The notes below the pieces were generated by a model. The model saw only the letters and a program-made list of their open reading frames with translations, ran no database searches and had not been told where the DNA came from. Below are positions 1 to 10,500 of a stretch of 64,000 nt of DNA, piece after piece. How positions within the stretch are numbered: position 1 is the stretch's first letter; every line of letters begins with the position of its first letter. Source of the DNA: Hygrocybe punicea. Lineage: Eukaryota > Basidiomycota > Agaricomycetes > Agaricales > Hygrophoraceae. The position numbers and the translations under genes were made by a program. The stretch spans positions 3,899,590 through 3,963,589 of the forward strand of contig OY744471.1 in NCBI GenBank assembly GCA_963556145.1, written 5' to 3'.

Positions 1-219
1 GGCGGCTATGTCCTCGAGGAGCTGGTCGGCGTCAACTTGGGCCACCCAAACCGCCTTTTGTGTGTTGTTCTGTGCTGACCAGGAGGCCACAAGGTTGAGG
101 GCAGCTTGTTCAGGGGTGATATGCGTGGCTGCAGCAATGGTATCGTGGATGTTGAGGAAATCATCTGAGCCGAAGTCGGGGCATATCTGGAGATTCGGGT
201 CAGATTTGATCCGCGGCAT
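1..219 (-). CDS. Hypothetical protein, N-terminal 73 residues (cut by window edge)
   Basis: An open frame runs on the minus strand from an ATG at 219 to the window edge and begins MPRIKSDPNLQICPDFGSDD. No stop interrupts it. The Asp/Phe-rich start followed by an acidic Gln/Ala-rich helix resembles the N-terminus of multi-copy hypothetical proteins that I recall from agaricomycete genomes, often near transposons; I cannot verify this here and assign no function. It is transcribed away from SDH4, so the roughly 320 bp between the two ATGs would hold divergent promoters. The rest of the protein lies outside the window. Confidence 0.5.
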   Translation of the reverse strand, partial: MPRIKSDPNLQICPDFGSDDFLNIHDTIAAATHITPEQAALNLVASWSAQNNTQKAVWVAQVDADQLLEDIAA

Positions 220-540
220 TTTTAGGGGAATTTGGAAGAGGAGAAGGCTTAATGGTGGCTTTTTAAGGGGAAAAGGGCAAGTAGCGAGAGAAGTGTATTC
301 TAGAGTGGGTAGAGACTGAAGAAAACAAGCCGCAACGACGATGACAGCAGGACACAGAGTGTTGACTCCATGTCACACCTGTCACTCGCTCAAAGACTAT
401 TTCTTATGTCACACTCGTACCTCGCTTTGTCTTAAGATTGCAATGTGTTGTCAAACCCTGGCCTAACCCTGGACATTGCCGGTTGTGTATGATAACCGTC
501 ACGTGACTGTCAAACTGGCTGCCCTCGCGGTTTGGCAACG
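220..540. promoter_or_regulatory. Divergent intergenic region upstream of SDH4
   Basis: This stretch separates the minus-strand partial gene from SDH4. It contains no convincing open frame. Short repeats of the type TGTCACAC/GTCACTCG occur around 373-415. No clear TATA element is visible at the expected distance from the SDH4 ATG, and no specific regulator site is claimed. Confidence 0.35.
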
Positions 541-1284
541 ATGTCCGCATTTCTGACGTTGCGTTCGACGTTCCCTAGAGCTGTGACGCATTTTTCTGCC
601 CGTATAAAGGCCGTGCAAGGTGAGAGAACCTCAACGCTGCAAAGGAGGTAAACAATATCAGGTATCGCAGATACAATCAGAACTACAACCAGCACGACCG
701 ACTATGTTCCCGGTGGTCGTACGTGCCTGTTTGAATGAAAGTGAAAGGATTATTTTCTTGGGTTCTAATTTTTCCTCCTGTTGACAGCAATATACAAGGG
801 AACCGCCAACGATCCAACCACTTTTCCGACACCCTCAAAATCATCAGGATCTTATCATTGGGCTTTCGAGCGCCTGCTATCCGCAGGCCTTGTACCTCTC
901 ACCGCCGCAGCTTTCGTAACAAGCGGAACCAACTATCCTGTGCTTGATGGGCTTCTCGGTATCAGTCTGGTCATGCACAGTCACATTGGGGTGTGTCTTT
1001 CCTACCCGAATGTTGGACCTGCCTGGATTTACCGATTCCCTCATGCGCAGTTCGATTCTATCCTTGTTGATTATCTCCACAAACGCAAATTTCTGATCCT
1101 TGGGCGGATCGCCACCTGGACGCTCAGGACAGCTACTCTCGGCGTCCTTGTTGGTGTTTATCAGTTCAATACGAATGACATTGGTATGATCTCAGTTCCT
1201 CAACAACCTATCCTTTTTGTAGTCTTCTGACCTACTGTTTTGATAGGCCTGACAGAGTTGATTGTGAAAGTGTGGACGGCGTAG
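541..1284 (+). CDS. SDH4: Succinate dehydrogenase membrane anchor subunit (CybS), mitochondrial
   Basis: Five exons (541-619, 671-718, 788-990, 1051-1183, 1247-1284) join in phase across GT-AG introns of 51, 69, 60 and 63 bp into a 166-residue protein, close to the usual length. Residues 1-25 are basic and Ser/Thr-rich, as expected for a mitochondrial presequence. The body carries the CybS signature: GSYHWAFERLLSAG (63-76), MHSHIGFD (105-112) with candidate haem-ligand histidines, and VDY (116-118) near the ubiquinone site, with three hydrophobic membrane segments. The third intron is a multiple of three and stop-free, so retaining it would insert 20 residues. CybS anchors complex II in the inner membrane, binds haem b and reduces ubiquinone. 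The gene looks intact and is the best host landmark in the window. Confidence 0.95.
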
Positions 1285-1809
1285 TGATTTCGCCTAGCGC
1301 CGATTTGAATGTACATGTTCTTTTCCGTGTAGCGACAGTACTGCTACCTTTTGTTTCTTGCTCGTCGAGTAACAGGTTCGATGGGCTGCCTTCGCGAAGT
1401 CTACGAGAGGATGTTTAGCTGCCTGGGATCCAGTTATCTCTGAGTTTCACCGTTCAACATTCAACACCCAGCCTGAGTGTAAGTAAGTATACTAATAACT
1501 TCAAGTTGATGGGCTATTCCTCCTGCCGACTCTGTTACCGAGGAATGGGTACCGGCGTCTGATACGTTATCATTGAATGCCACCAAGGGCTTGCCTGCCT
1601 TCTCTTCTTACGTTCATGGGACCACCTTGAGACAACCAAGGAACTGCGCTTTAGCTGCCACGAGCCCAACCAACTGACGTCGGATCTTTTGTGGGTGTTT
1701 TACCCCCCAATAGGCACTTGCCGCTGAAAGCGTTCAAAGACCCATTATTCTTTGGGATTTTTCCATCAAAGGTTGTTGTTTGCAAATGATCCAACACGTT
1801 CGGTGCTCA
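1285..1809. other. Intergenic stretch between SDH4 and the kinase relic
   Basis: I see no convincing gene. The start probably holds the SDH4 3' end. The later part may contain decayed 5' exons of the kinase relic, but no recognisable glycine-rich loop could be read. Confidence 0.3.
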
Positions 1810-2450
1810 GAATTTGCCCGTAAAGAGCTCATCTTCAAGCGTATGTCCGAACGAGATAGACAACAGATCGTCGCCAAAGTGTAAGTACATTAAATCCATA
1901 ATCTCATTCCGTCAATACTAACCGAGTCCGTGATATCCATCAGCATCCTGAAAGACCTACACCACGACCATATTGTTCGATATCACAACCGTTACGTCCA
2001 CAGGGATGCTGGCATTCTCTACATCATCATGGAATACTGCGGTGGTGGAGACTTCTGCCGTTATCCACCAAGCTCTCAAGCACAATCGTCCCATGCCGGA
2101 GGATACGATCTGGGGTTATATCTTCCAGATTCCGCATGTGTTTCAACATTGCCACCATCCAAATGGACATGGTAGGATCGGGAGTAGAGGGAGCGGGTTA
2201 GGAATTCATGCTGATGTGAAGGAGGGGAGGGCACAGATTTTGCATCGGGTTCTCAAACCTGATAATGGTGAGTACAAACCGTTCTACCATCAATCCTCCT
2301 TCTCTTACTAGCCATTATCAGTCTTGCTCGACTCATCCAACACCGTCAAACCCAGCGACTTCGGCTCTCTAAAGCCCCCGTCTTTCAACATCCTGCAGAA
2401 TATCGAAACACCGCATCTTTTGGCCGCGTCATGTTTGACCTGTGCTACGG
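1810..2450 (+). pseudogene. NIMA-type (Nek/KIN3) protein kinase relic
   Basis: Pieces of a NIMA-family kinase appear in order. First comes the stretch after the catalytic lysine (EFARKELIFKRMSERDRQQI, from 1810), then an intron (1881-1943). Next are ILKDLHHDHIVRYHNRYVHR and the hinge MEYCGGGD. A frame change follows, then EDTIWGYIFQIPHVFQHCHH, and HRVLKPDN near 2250. After a second intron (2268-2321), NTVKPSDFG follows. The catalytic HRD motif reads HRV, so the proton-acceptor aspartate is lost, although DFG remains. The activation segment degenerates after 2370 and the C-lobe is missing; a perfect hairpin follows at 2479. The N-lobe glycine loop is also missing. Lost aspartate, frameshift and truncation together indicate a dead copy. 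Confidence 0.85.
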
Positions 2451-2478
2451 TGTGCAGAAGCACGAGCCAGCAGGAGAT

Positions 2479-2534
2479 CCTATATATATTCTAAGGTGCA
2501 CGGGCAAGCCTGTGCACCTTAGAATATATATAGG
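2479..2534. repeat. Perfect 23-bp inverted repeat with 10-bp spacer
   Basis: The arms at 2479-2501 and 2512-2534 are exact reverse complements (CCTATATATATTCTAAGGTG and its partner). They enclose the spacer GGGCAAGCCT. The hairpin sits exactly where the kinase relic loses its reading frame. Such a perfect stem in decayed sequence suggests a recent origin, for example a tiny foldback insertion; it does not resemble a fungal terminator. Confidence 0.85.
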
Positions 2535-2696
2535 GCGACCAGGAGAAAAGCCGGTATTGGAGATGAATTAGGGTTATCTCAGGATGTTCCACAACAATTT
2601 TCAAGTCAATCTAAGCACCGGTTTTCTCACAATGACTTTTCTTGTAAAAAAAAAATTAGTATGTCAGTTTAGGAATCATTTGATTCACCATACTAT

Positions 2697-3067
2697 TACA
2701 GCTGTTTTCCAAATACTTGACACTACACGCGGAATTTTAACTGTTTAGGAAATTCAGACTTCATAGAAATTCTACCTCTGTCTCAACCAACATGTACCAT
2801 AATATCAGCCGTGACATCAAAATCACTGCTATCAAGGTGTATGAATGTTCCCTACTTGATCTTGATGACATCCTTGATTGTTGCAGCTTCTCTTGAAGCA
2901 CCTGGTTCCGCATTGTCAAACTGTGGAACACTACTGGCGATGTTGTTTCCTACAACAAAAGCCTGCCCGCTCAACTCCGCAACCTTGATGGTGATGATGT
3001 AAAGTACCTCACAGAGCTTATCAACCAGAATCCAGACTATTTCCTCAATGAGCACAATGAAGAATGA
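2697..3067 (+). pseudogene. Tc1/mariner transposase N-terminal fragment with its left terminus
   Basis: At 2697 the sequence TACAGCTGTTTTCCAAATAC resembles the TA-flanked termini of the foldback elements at 30842, 32715 and 35759. An ATG at 2792 then opens a helix-turn-helix region of the agaricomycete mariner type: ISRDIKITAIKVYECSLL, DLDDILDCCSFS, a TGA, TWFRIVKLWNTTGDVV, and LINQNPDYFLNE. The catalytic DDE domain is absent: the frame ends at 3067 just before the minus-strand RT fragment. It is a truncated copy with one internal stop. Confidence 0.75.
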
Positions 3068-3078
3068 GGGTGTTGAGA

Positions 3079-4110
3079 TTAAAAAATCCAGGCATCCGGC
3101 ACACTGAAAAGACATTGGTGACCATTAACAAGCCATGGGGACCAGAAACCCATCCCCATCAGGCAGGCATCCGAAAATAAAGTAAAGTTGGCATCAGATG
3201 ATGACAATGCAACAGAGGAAAGTAGGTGGACACCGGTGGAGGCCTTGACATGTGTCGCAATCCAGGAGAGTTTGTGGACAATGGTGGAATTGACCCAGAG
3301 GTGCTTGTGCAGAATGGACTTCCCAGACATCTTGTGGTACAGGGAGGAGAGGCTGGAGCATAGGAGGGGGTAAACATTGAGTGCCAAATTAACCCAACTG
3401 GCCATACATTGGAAATCTTGTAGGGGATACCAGTGGCCAGGAGTTGTGAAAGTATGGAGTGCATCCAGAAGTTCCATCTGGTGGTCAGGGGGCATGGTGA
3501 TGGTGAGAGCGTTAGGGTCCACCTGGAAGCTGATAATCATGAGGGAGTCCCCCCATTCCTGTTTCTTTTCCTCATGGGGAATGCCAAGGTCATCCCAGAG
3601 GCCAAGCAGGTGGACCTGTTTGGTCAGCATGTATTTGTTGTATGGTCCGTACCATGCAAGCACATCTGCAAATTCCCAAGAAAATTTGTCATCAATGTAG
3701 GTGGAGAGATCCAAGAGAAGGAGGATGCAGACAGCAATCCAGGTGACCAGGCACATGAAGGAACTGAACACACGTCCCCCAGTGCCATTGCCAAAATGGT
3801 TGCAATGATTCACGAAGCATTCAGCCTCGAAAGTCATCAGCTGGTGGATTTGCCACAGCTGGGCCATCAGCATCAGGCATGATACATATCAGACTTGAAG
3901 ACAATGAGGTGATGGGAGGGGTGAACTGCATGGACACGGCGTAAGGTGGATCCGAGTTGATGTAAGTTGTCCATCCAAATGAAGCAGTCCTCCTTGGGAA
4001 TCAAGGAATTCTGTGAGTAGGGTTCTGTGCTCTGGTCGACCACCATATGTGTTTCAAAGAGTGTGGTTTGAGTATCACACCGAGCAGCATGCTGTACATC
4101 CCTGGAAGGA
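3079..4110 (-). pseudogene. DIRS-like retrotransposon reverse transcriptase/RNase H, broken
   Basis: The minus strand encodes the RT core of a common basidiomycete retroelement class that I place with DIRS/Ngaro-type elements by pattern. An upstream part in another frame reads SLIPKED...DNLHQLGSTLRRV. After one frameshift near 3870 a 264-codon frame holds HFGNGTGGRVFSS, the catalytic YIDD, KQVHLLGLWDDLGIPHEEKK, a thumb region with LALNVYPLL, and an RNase H-like FSDACLMGMGFWSP. The matching gag is at 7330-8226 on the same strand, so the intervening TIR elements split one element. No tyrosine recombinase is visible. The plus-strand frames overlapping it are antisense shadows. Confidence 0.75.
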
Positions 4111-4149
4111 GATCCAGACCAAAGGAAGGGGACAGCTGGCCAAGTGTGA

Positions 4150-4968
4150 CCACCACATCATGCTACCCAGGACCCATATCCGTGGCAGGTAACCCATGGG
4201 TTTTCTGGCCCATACCACCTATTTGACCTCATGACACTGGATGCATGTCAATTGACACTGGATGCATGTCAATTGACACATCGCCGTGTAGTTGCGAGGT
4301 GGAATGGGCTTGGGGGCATCTTCAGGCTGGGGCATCTTCAGGCATGCAGCGTGCTCTGGTCTGGTATGGTGCAGTTGGATACATTGGTGGGCAGATGGAG
4401 GCGGTGTCATTGAATGCATGGGCCATGCCTGTCTATGGGCAGAGGCTGTATTATTGGATGCGTGGGCCATACTTGTTAAAGGTGGTCCTGGGCTGGGGGA
4501 GAGTGGCAAACAAATCAAATTATGTATACAGACTCACCTGGTGACTGGGGGGTGGGTGCACCACTCCATCAGTCTTGCTTTGCTTGGCATTGTTGCCATG
4601 GCCCTTGCCCTTGCTGTCACTGTCATTGTCGTTGTCATTTTAGTCGTTGTCATTTTCATTGTGGCTGTTTGCATTTGTGTTTGTGTTTCCCAGGTCAAAC
4701 TGTAGTTGTACCTGTAAATTTCGTAAGTAATGATGTAAAAGAAAAAAAAACTAACCTTTAGCAGAGACCAGCTTCACTGGTCTCTGCCTTGTCATTCAAT
4801 GCATCGCATTAAACTTGAATGTGACTCATGACTTGTGTGACCTATAGTCACAAGTTACCTGTCATGGGTATGGGTACAGCCATGGGTCACAAAAGTGAGA
4901 CCCAGATGGACCCATGGCAAAACCAACGGCAAAACCTGTGGGTTTACCTGTACCCATGATATTCACTA
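4150..4968. mobile_element. TIR element remnant with GGGTA-rich ends and a modular gene
   Basis: The right end (4947-4968, reverse complement TAGTGAATATCATGGGTACA) looks like a TIR with GGGTA repeats behind it; the left edge near 4150 is rich in ACCCATGG repeats but its terminus is unclear. On the minus strand lie a low-complexity Asn/Asp-coding tract (4600-4660), the motif DGVVHPPPSH directly before a GTGAGT donor (about 4540-4575), and two tandem copies of the palindromic CAATTG box (4225-4302). The order matches the modular gene at 41.2-40.6 kb. It separates the DIRS-like gag from its RT. Confidence 0.45.
4225..4302. repeat. Palindromic SID box, duplicated centre
   Basis: Two direct copies of the unit GACACTGGATGCATGTCAAT lie between an ACCTC-type left arm and TTGCGAGGT on the right. 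This is the only copy with a duplicated core; all others have one. Confidence 0.65.
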
Positions 4969-5191
4969 GGAAGGCAAGATTAGTGTTGCTGAAGTTCGGT
5001 TCGGTCCGGTTTTTCGCTATTTTTGAAAAACCAGAACCGGAACCGTCAGTTTGGTTCAGCCAAATGCCAAACCAGAACTAGAACTGCATCAAATGGTTTC
5101 AAGGTGTTCAGTCTGCATTTGAACACAGTTCGAACCATGAACCAACCTCCAAATACCTCACGCGGGCCAGATGCGCGTCAATTGATGTGGC

Positions 5192-6157
5192 TAGTGTTGC
5201 CGTAGTTCGGTTCCAAACCTAGCCGAACCCGGTTCAAACCCCGAACCGAACCCTAGGTTCAGTCTAAGTTCAGCCAAGTGCTGAACTGGACCGCGGGTTC
5301 AGTTCCGGGTTTCGAGGCCCACCGGATTTCCTGAACGGCTCCAAACCGCGTCCAAATCGCGAACACGGATATTTTTCAGGTATTTATTTCATTTGTTTTT
5401 CATATTTCTTTACTTACTATTTCGTGTTAAATGGTATCATGTGACCGGCCACTTTCACGCAACACAGCAACATCAACGCGCGTTGAACACAACACAAATT
5501 GTGTTCATCAAAGTAAGTTTTCCTTTTTTTCTTCACCTTACTAATGTTACTTGCAACAGGCAACTCAACTGCGACCATATCATGACCACATCGCAACCAC
5601 ACACGTTGGCACAAGATGAATGCCAACGCCAGCAATTCCAACGGACGTGGGACAGCCGCAACAACACCACCACCACCACCACCACAATGGCAATGGCCAG
5701 CAGCAGCAGCAACAGCCATGACAGCAGCAGCAGCAGCAACGGTGATGGCAGTAGCAGCAATGCCAGCAGCGGTAGCAGCAGCAGCAGCAGCAGGAGAACA
5801 GCAGCAACGGCAGTGGCAGCAGCAGCAATGGTGACAGCAGTGGCAGCAGCGGCAGCAGCGGCAGCAACAGCAGCAGTGGCAGCAGCAGCAGCAGCAGTGC
5901 TGGACGGCTCCCCCACGGCCCAACTACCTCGCGAAGTGTAGCGCTGTATCGATTGATACGTGCCTGCCATTCACGAGGAGAACGGAGCTCACGGGGTGAG
6001 CCAAGTGCGGTCTGGGTTCAGACGCGGCGAATGTGGAGAGACGGTTTGATGCCATCTGGGTCCAGGTTTGGCCATGTGCCAAACCGGACCCGAAGTTCAG
6101 TTCGCGGTTCCGCCAAAAAGGCTCGGAACCAGACCAAACTGAACTTCGGCAACACTA
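5192..6157 (+). mobile_element. TAGTGTTG-family element nested in the outer copy
   Basis: Termini are TAGTGTTGCCGTAGTTCGGT and, inverted, TAGTGTTGCCGAAGTTCAGT. The flanking octamers are GATGTGGC (5184-5191) and GACGTGGC (6158-6165), an 8-bp TSD with one CpG-type transition. It landed inside a palindromic box, splitting it. It carries a gene-like unit: an exon, an intron (GTAAGTTTT near 5511 to CAACAG near 5560), then a GCA/CAG-expanded exon (5636-5905) coding Ser/Ala/Gln runs depending on frame, ending in YLAKCSAVSIDTCLPF around 5926-5978. The same intron-exon layout recurs at 9640-10310. Single-residue frames on both strands come from the trinucleotide tract. Confidence 0.8.
5926..5978. repeat. 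Palindromic SID box
   Basis: ACCTCGCGA left arm, TATCGATTGATA centre (one base off CAATTG), TTCACGAGG right arm. On the plus strand it encodes LAKCSAVSIDTCLPFTRR, the end of the repeat-rich exon. Confidence 0.65.
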
Positions 6158-7329
6158 GACGTGGCTGTCACCCTTGCGAGGTAGATGGGGGGGCCTCATG
6201 TGAGGCCATGGCCCTTAACATGCCGGTTTCCATGACTTGGGGTGCCACATACCTTGCATGGGCCAGATGTGCGTCAATTGACGTGGTTGTCACCCTCGTG
6301 AGGTAGATGGGGGGCCATCCTCGTTGGATGTGGGGCCGTCATTGGTTGGGCTGTTGGTCTCCAATGGGGCTGGCCGTTGGGGGGACTGGTGGTGCTTGTC
6401 CAGCAGGGCCATCCCTGTTGGCCCTTTCCACATCCTTCTTCATTGTTGCCATGCCGAATTCCTCGCAAATGACGTCTGCACGTCTGTTGATACATCAGCC
6501 CATGTTTGCAAGGTGTGTGGTTAGCAAGTTGTCAATGAGATAAAGCTGGCATATGTACCTGGGCTGGTAGGTGGGCACACCACCCTCCCAGCCTTCAACT
6601 TCCCTGTCATTGTCGTTGTCATTGTCATTGTCGTCTTGTTGTGATGTGGGTGTTGGTAGTGGTCATGGTCATGTCGTTGCGCACCTGTCGCAATCATCTG
6701 CGTTTGAGGTGGCAGGTTGCTGCTGCTGCTGGTGTTGCTCTGCTGCTGCTGCCAGCATTGCTGTTGCTGCTGTTGCTGCTGTTGCCATTGCCGCTGCTGC
6801 TGCTGCTGTTGTGGTGGCTGTTGCTGGGGGTCATTTGGCCATTGTCATTGTCGTTGTCAGGGTGGTGGCATTGGTGGTGTTGCCACTGCCATTGCTGCTG
6901 CTGCTGCTGCTGCCATCGATTCACTCCAACTCATGTTGGAACGCAAGGGAGGTTGTTGGGTGGAGTTGACTGTGGGCATTTTATTTATGTGGTCAAGGTG
7001 AGCCACGGGGGGCTGTTCTATGTAAGAAAATGTCAGTAAAACATGAAATCAAGCCATTACTTACTGTGGTTGTTGAGTAACGTTAGTGTTGAGTCGAAAT
7101 CAAAGTGTCACGTGTGTATGTTTAAGGTCACATGATCTAAGTTCATGTGACTGCATACAAAAAAATGTGAAAAATTGAGTATCTAAATGAGTATCTATGT
7201 AGGTAAATATATATTACAGTTTGCAGTTTGAACCACATTTGAACGTGGTTTGAACTGCATGTCAGTGCCAGAACTGCAAACTGGGTTTGGATCGGTTCTG
7301 AACTGAACTTCGGCATCACTAGGCAAGAT

Positions 7330-8226
7330 AACTTGTGAACACATCAACATGGATGGGGGTCATGATGGTGAAAAGCTTGGGGTTGTTGTGGATTGTGGAG
7401 AGGGCAGCAGTGTTCTGGAGTTCGTTCTCAGGGACTGTGGGTACCAGTGGCTCATGGAGGCTTGAGGGCGATGGAATGGTGTTCCAGGCCATCATCATCC
7501 CAAATGAGGTAGCGGGCATACTTTGGCCAGCAGGACCAAGGATCTGGTTTACTTAGGTGGGCAGTCAGGTGCCCTGTGTGAGGTAGAATGGCACTTGGAG
7601 CAATGGTGGACATAATTACACTTGTTGGTAGAGTTCAGGCACTTGTTGTCCTTCCAGTGGTGGCACACATCCCAGTGTCAAGTTTGCAGGACGATTCTGG
7701 GCACATGGTGTGATTCAAGTTGTTGATCCCAAGAGTGGATCCAGTGAAGTTGCAAGTCTGCAAACTCATGTGCATTGGTAAGGAGGAGGTCCTGGCATTG
7801 TGTGATGCAGATGCAGATGCCTTTTTCAAGGGCGATGACATGTTGGTGTTGGTCCACAGGAAGGGCCACAAATAGTCCAGAAATGTAATGCCCAAAATGC
7901 CGTAGCTCAGGTTCTTGCTACAGGAAGACAAAGGTGGTGGCCTCAACGGTTGGTTCCCAAGTGGTGATCCATTCACTGTGGGAGGTGATGGTTTTGGCAG
8001 GGGACAATGGTCCAAGTGAGATTTCAAATGATCTGACTTGTTCCTTGGACGAGTTCCCGGTGGAAGTGGTGAAGAGTCCAGAGAGGATACGATCAAGGTC
8101 AACAGCTTGCCTGGAGATGAGCCTGGTCCACTCAGACTGAGGGAACTGGGGACAGGAAGCTGAGTTAAGTATTGATGTGATGGTAAGTTTGATATCTCGT
8201 GAGAAGTTTTCAAGATGGGTATGCAT
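7330..8226 (-). pseudogene. DIRS-like retrotransposon gag with zinc knuckle, broken
   Basis: The minus strand encodes HTHLENFSRDIKLTITSILN, then FPQSEWTRLISRQAVDLDRI and SEWITTWEPTVEATTFVF. After a stop come FGHYISGLFVALPVDQHQHV and a zinc-binding stretch around 7575-7680 (VCHHWKDNKC, CNYVHHCSKC, HRAPDC). Downstream, PLVPTVPENELQN and NNPKLFTIMTPIHVD match the linker before the RT in related basidiomycete elements. The linker stops exactly at the TIR element end at 7321, whose target duplication GGCAAGAT comes from this coding sequence. The RT half lies at 3079-4110. Several stops make it non-functional. Confidence 0.65.
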
Positions 8227-8903
8227 TTCATGTAAGGATAAACAGAGGACCAGTGGATGGAGAGATTCCTGGACGATCCACAGGAATTGACATGCTGTTT
8301 CATAGGACTAGGTTGGTCATCAGCATCATTGAGGGACTTGCTGGCTCCACATTTAGGTGGTTGAGTAAGAACAGGGTCATCTTCTCCTTAGGTTTCCCTG
8401 AGTTCCACCTCCTGGTCTCCCTTGCCATAATCGGTGTCAACAAGCTGATTGAGTTCATTTGTACAGTTGGATCCACCCCTCTGTACATTGTTGTAGCTAT
8501 TGAGCATCTGGCAATAGGCCTTGAAAGCCTGGGATTAATGGTATCATTCTCGCTGATGCTTCCAAAAGGAATGGCTGATGTGAGCTTAAGGATGGTGGTG
8601 GGTTTGTCAATCCATTATGCGCGGTAATCCTCAGTGAGCTTGACACACACATCCCGAACTGTTGGGTCAAAGGTGGTTTCCAAGTCAAAGGATGTCACCT
8701 GCGTCTGGCTTTCTGGTTTGATGCTATTCTCATTATGAGGCATTTGGGATGATGATGTGATGAAGTTATATTGCATGGGTCGCAGGTGCACATCGTACCC
8801 GTGCCCCATTGTGGTGGCCTTTCCCTGATGACCTTGCGGATGCAGTGCTGACGTCAATTGATGTGGCGGTGCACATCCGCGAGGTGTGCTGGCGGTGCTG
8901 GCG
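8227..8903 (-). other. Region upstream of the gag relic; no clear gene
   Basis: Minus-strand frames of 62-107 codons are open here but I recognise none; they may be 5' parts of the gag gene. A palindromic SID box at 8831-8885 shows that sequence of the modular-gene type begins before 8904. Confidence 0.3.
8831..8885. repeat. Palindromic SID box
   Basis: ACCTTGCGGATG left arm, ACGTCAATTGATGT centre, CATCCGCGAGGT right arm. The arms pair over about 12 bp, making this one of the better preserved copies. Confidence 0.75.
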
Positions 8904-9548
8904 GGATCATCAGGAAAAACACTAATGCTCTGAGGCACTCTGAGAGAGTCTCAGAGCTGCTCAGAGTGAGGAAAGCACCAAAGCTGCCAGAGCACTCTGA
9001 GTGGCTCTGAGAGCAACCTGCTTGAGGCTCTCTGCTCTGAGAGCACTTTAGAGCACTTTAGAGCCGCGTTTGAGCAGTACAGAGTGCTCTGAAAGCCTGG
9101 TTTTTCTGCTTTTATTTACTCTGATTTACTCCGAGTCAAATTCACAATTCATGGAGTTATTATGAAGAGTTGTTGGTCAACTTGCCCATAACAGAAATAT
9201 TTGAAATATGAAATTATCATTTGTTTGAATAAATATTTGATCTACAATCAGTATTAACTATCAATGATTAAATCATATTTCATTCTAAAATTATTACTAA
9301 TTAAGTAACGACAATAAAGCTAGTTGACTTAAGAAGTACCATTAAGTTAAGTGAGCCAGAGAATACGCAAAGCATGTGAGTTATATAGTGTTTGAAGATG
9401 TGCACGGACCATTTGTCTGTGTTTGATAGAAATGCATGCCAAACATTGCCAATGTAGCGGTCAGGTGTCCAAAAAAGGCAATCATTTTATTGCCATAAAA
9501 TTGACAACTTTTTAGGAAACAGTTTTCAAAGGGTCAGAGTCCCCAGGT

Positions 9549-10500
9549 TAGTAATGCCAAATGGAACTGATCCAACCCCAGTTCAAACTGCCAACCACAA
9601 TCTCTATTTAGCTATGTAGATACTAAAATATATATTTTCATGTCTGAAATCACGTATCATGTGATCATTACACGACTTCAAGGTTTCTTCACCAACAACA
9701 ACAACGCAAGGCCAATGAACGCGACATCGTGTCGCGTTCATGGACACACTGTGGTAAGTCTCATCATTTATCTTAACTTTACTATCTGTTACAGGAAACT
9801 CGACCGCGACCACATCGCGAGCCCACGCCAACGCCAATGCAATCCAACACCAACCCAATGCCAACGGATGCGGGCCAGCAGCAGCAGCGCCGGAAATAGC
9901 ACACCGGCAACAGCAGCAACACCGGCAACAGCAGCAACGCCGGCAACAGCAGCAACGCTGGCAGCAGCAGCAATGCCAGCAGCAGCCGTGGCAGCAACAC
10001 CACCCACGCTGTGGACAGCTGCAACATCACCACCACCACCACCACCAGCGGCAGCAACGGCAATGGCAACGGCCAGCAGCAGCGCCGGCAGCAGCAGCAG
10101 CAGCGATGGCGGCAGCAGCAGCAGCAGCAGCAGTTGCAGCAGCAATGGCCATGGCAGCAACGGCCATGGCAGCGGCAGCAGCACCGGCAGCAACGGCGAC
10201 AGTGGCAACGGCAACAGCAGCAGCAGCAGCGCTGGACAGCTCCCCCACAGCCCAACTACCTCGCGAAGTGCAGCGCCGTATCAATTGATACGTGCCTGCC
10301 ATTCGCGAGGAGAACAGAGCTATGAGGGGGTGAGCCCACCTCGGTCCTGGGTTCAGACCTGAACCCAGACCGAACGCGGAGAGACGGTTCGATGCCGTCT
10401 GGGTCTGGGTTTGGCCCTGCGCCAAACCGGACCCGAAGTGCAGTTCGCGGTTCCGCCAAAAAGGGTCGGAACCGGACCAAATTGAACTTCGGCAACACTA
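9549..10500 (+). mobile_element. TAGTGTTG-family element, third copy
   Basis: The right end is well preserved (reverse complement TAGTGTTGCCGAAGTTCAAT at 10481-10500). The left end near 9549, TAGTAATGCCAAATGGAACT, is diverged and no TSD is visible. The interior matches 5192-6157: an exon with ATGAACGCGACATCGTG, an intron from GTAAGTCTC (near 9754) to TTACAG (near 9795), then an exon (9796-10310) rich in GCA/CAG codons that ends YLAKCSAVSIDTCLPFARR. A shared intron and shared C-terminal peptide in two copies argue that the unit is a real transcribed gene rather than a bare microsatellite. Confidence 0.65.
10258..10310. repeat. Palindromic SID box
   Basis: ACCTCGCGA left arm, TATCAATTGATA perfect centre, TTCGCGAGG right arm: the cleanest example of the three-part inverted structure. 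Confidence 0.8.

Larger units (their letters stand above)
4981..7321. mobile_element. Non-autonomous hAT-like TIR element, family TAGTGTTG (outer copy)
   Basis: The element starts TAGTGTTGCTGAAGTTCGGT and ends with the inverted form (reverse complement TAGTGATGCCGAAGTTCAGT). It is flanked by an exact 8-bp duplication, GGCAAGAT, at 4973-4980 and 7322-7329. An 8-bp TSD with short TIRs is typical of hAT-like DNA transposons, but no transposase is present. Subterminal regions are packed with GGTTC/GAACC repeats. Inside are a nested copy of the same family (5192-6157), a CAATTG box (6251-6304), a GVVCPP-type motif next to a splice donor on the minus strand (about 6560-6590), and a long GCT/CTG tract (6718-6915). 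It interrupts the gag frame of the DIRS-like element. Confidence 0.85.

Noticed and set aside
781..1230. Single 149-codon reading of the SDH4 region
   Set aside because: It reads through two introns and misses the first two exons and the last exon; the spliced model restores a full CybS protein.
5417..5970. Cys-, Leu-, Val- and Ala-run frames on both strands
   Set aside because: They are frame shadows of the GCA/CAG trinucleotide tract; the same applies to 6571-7039 and 9782-10425.
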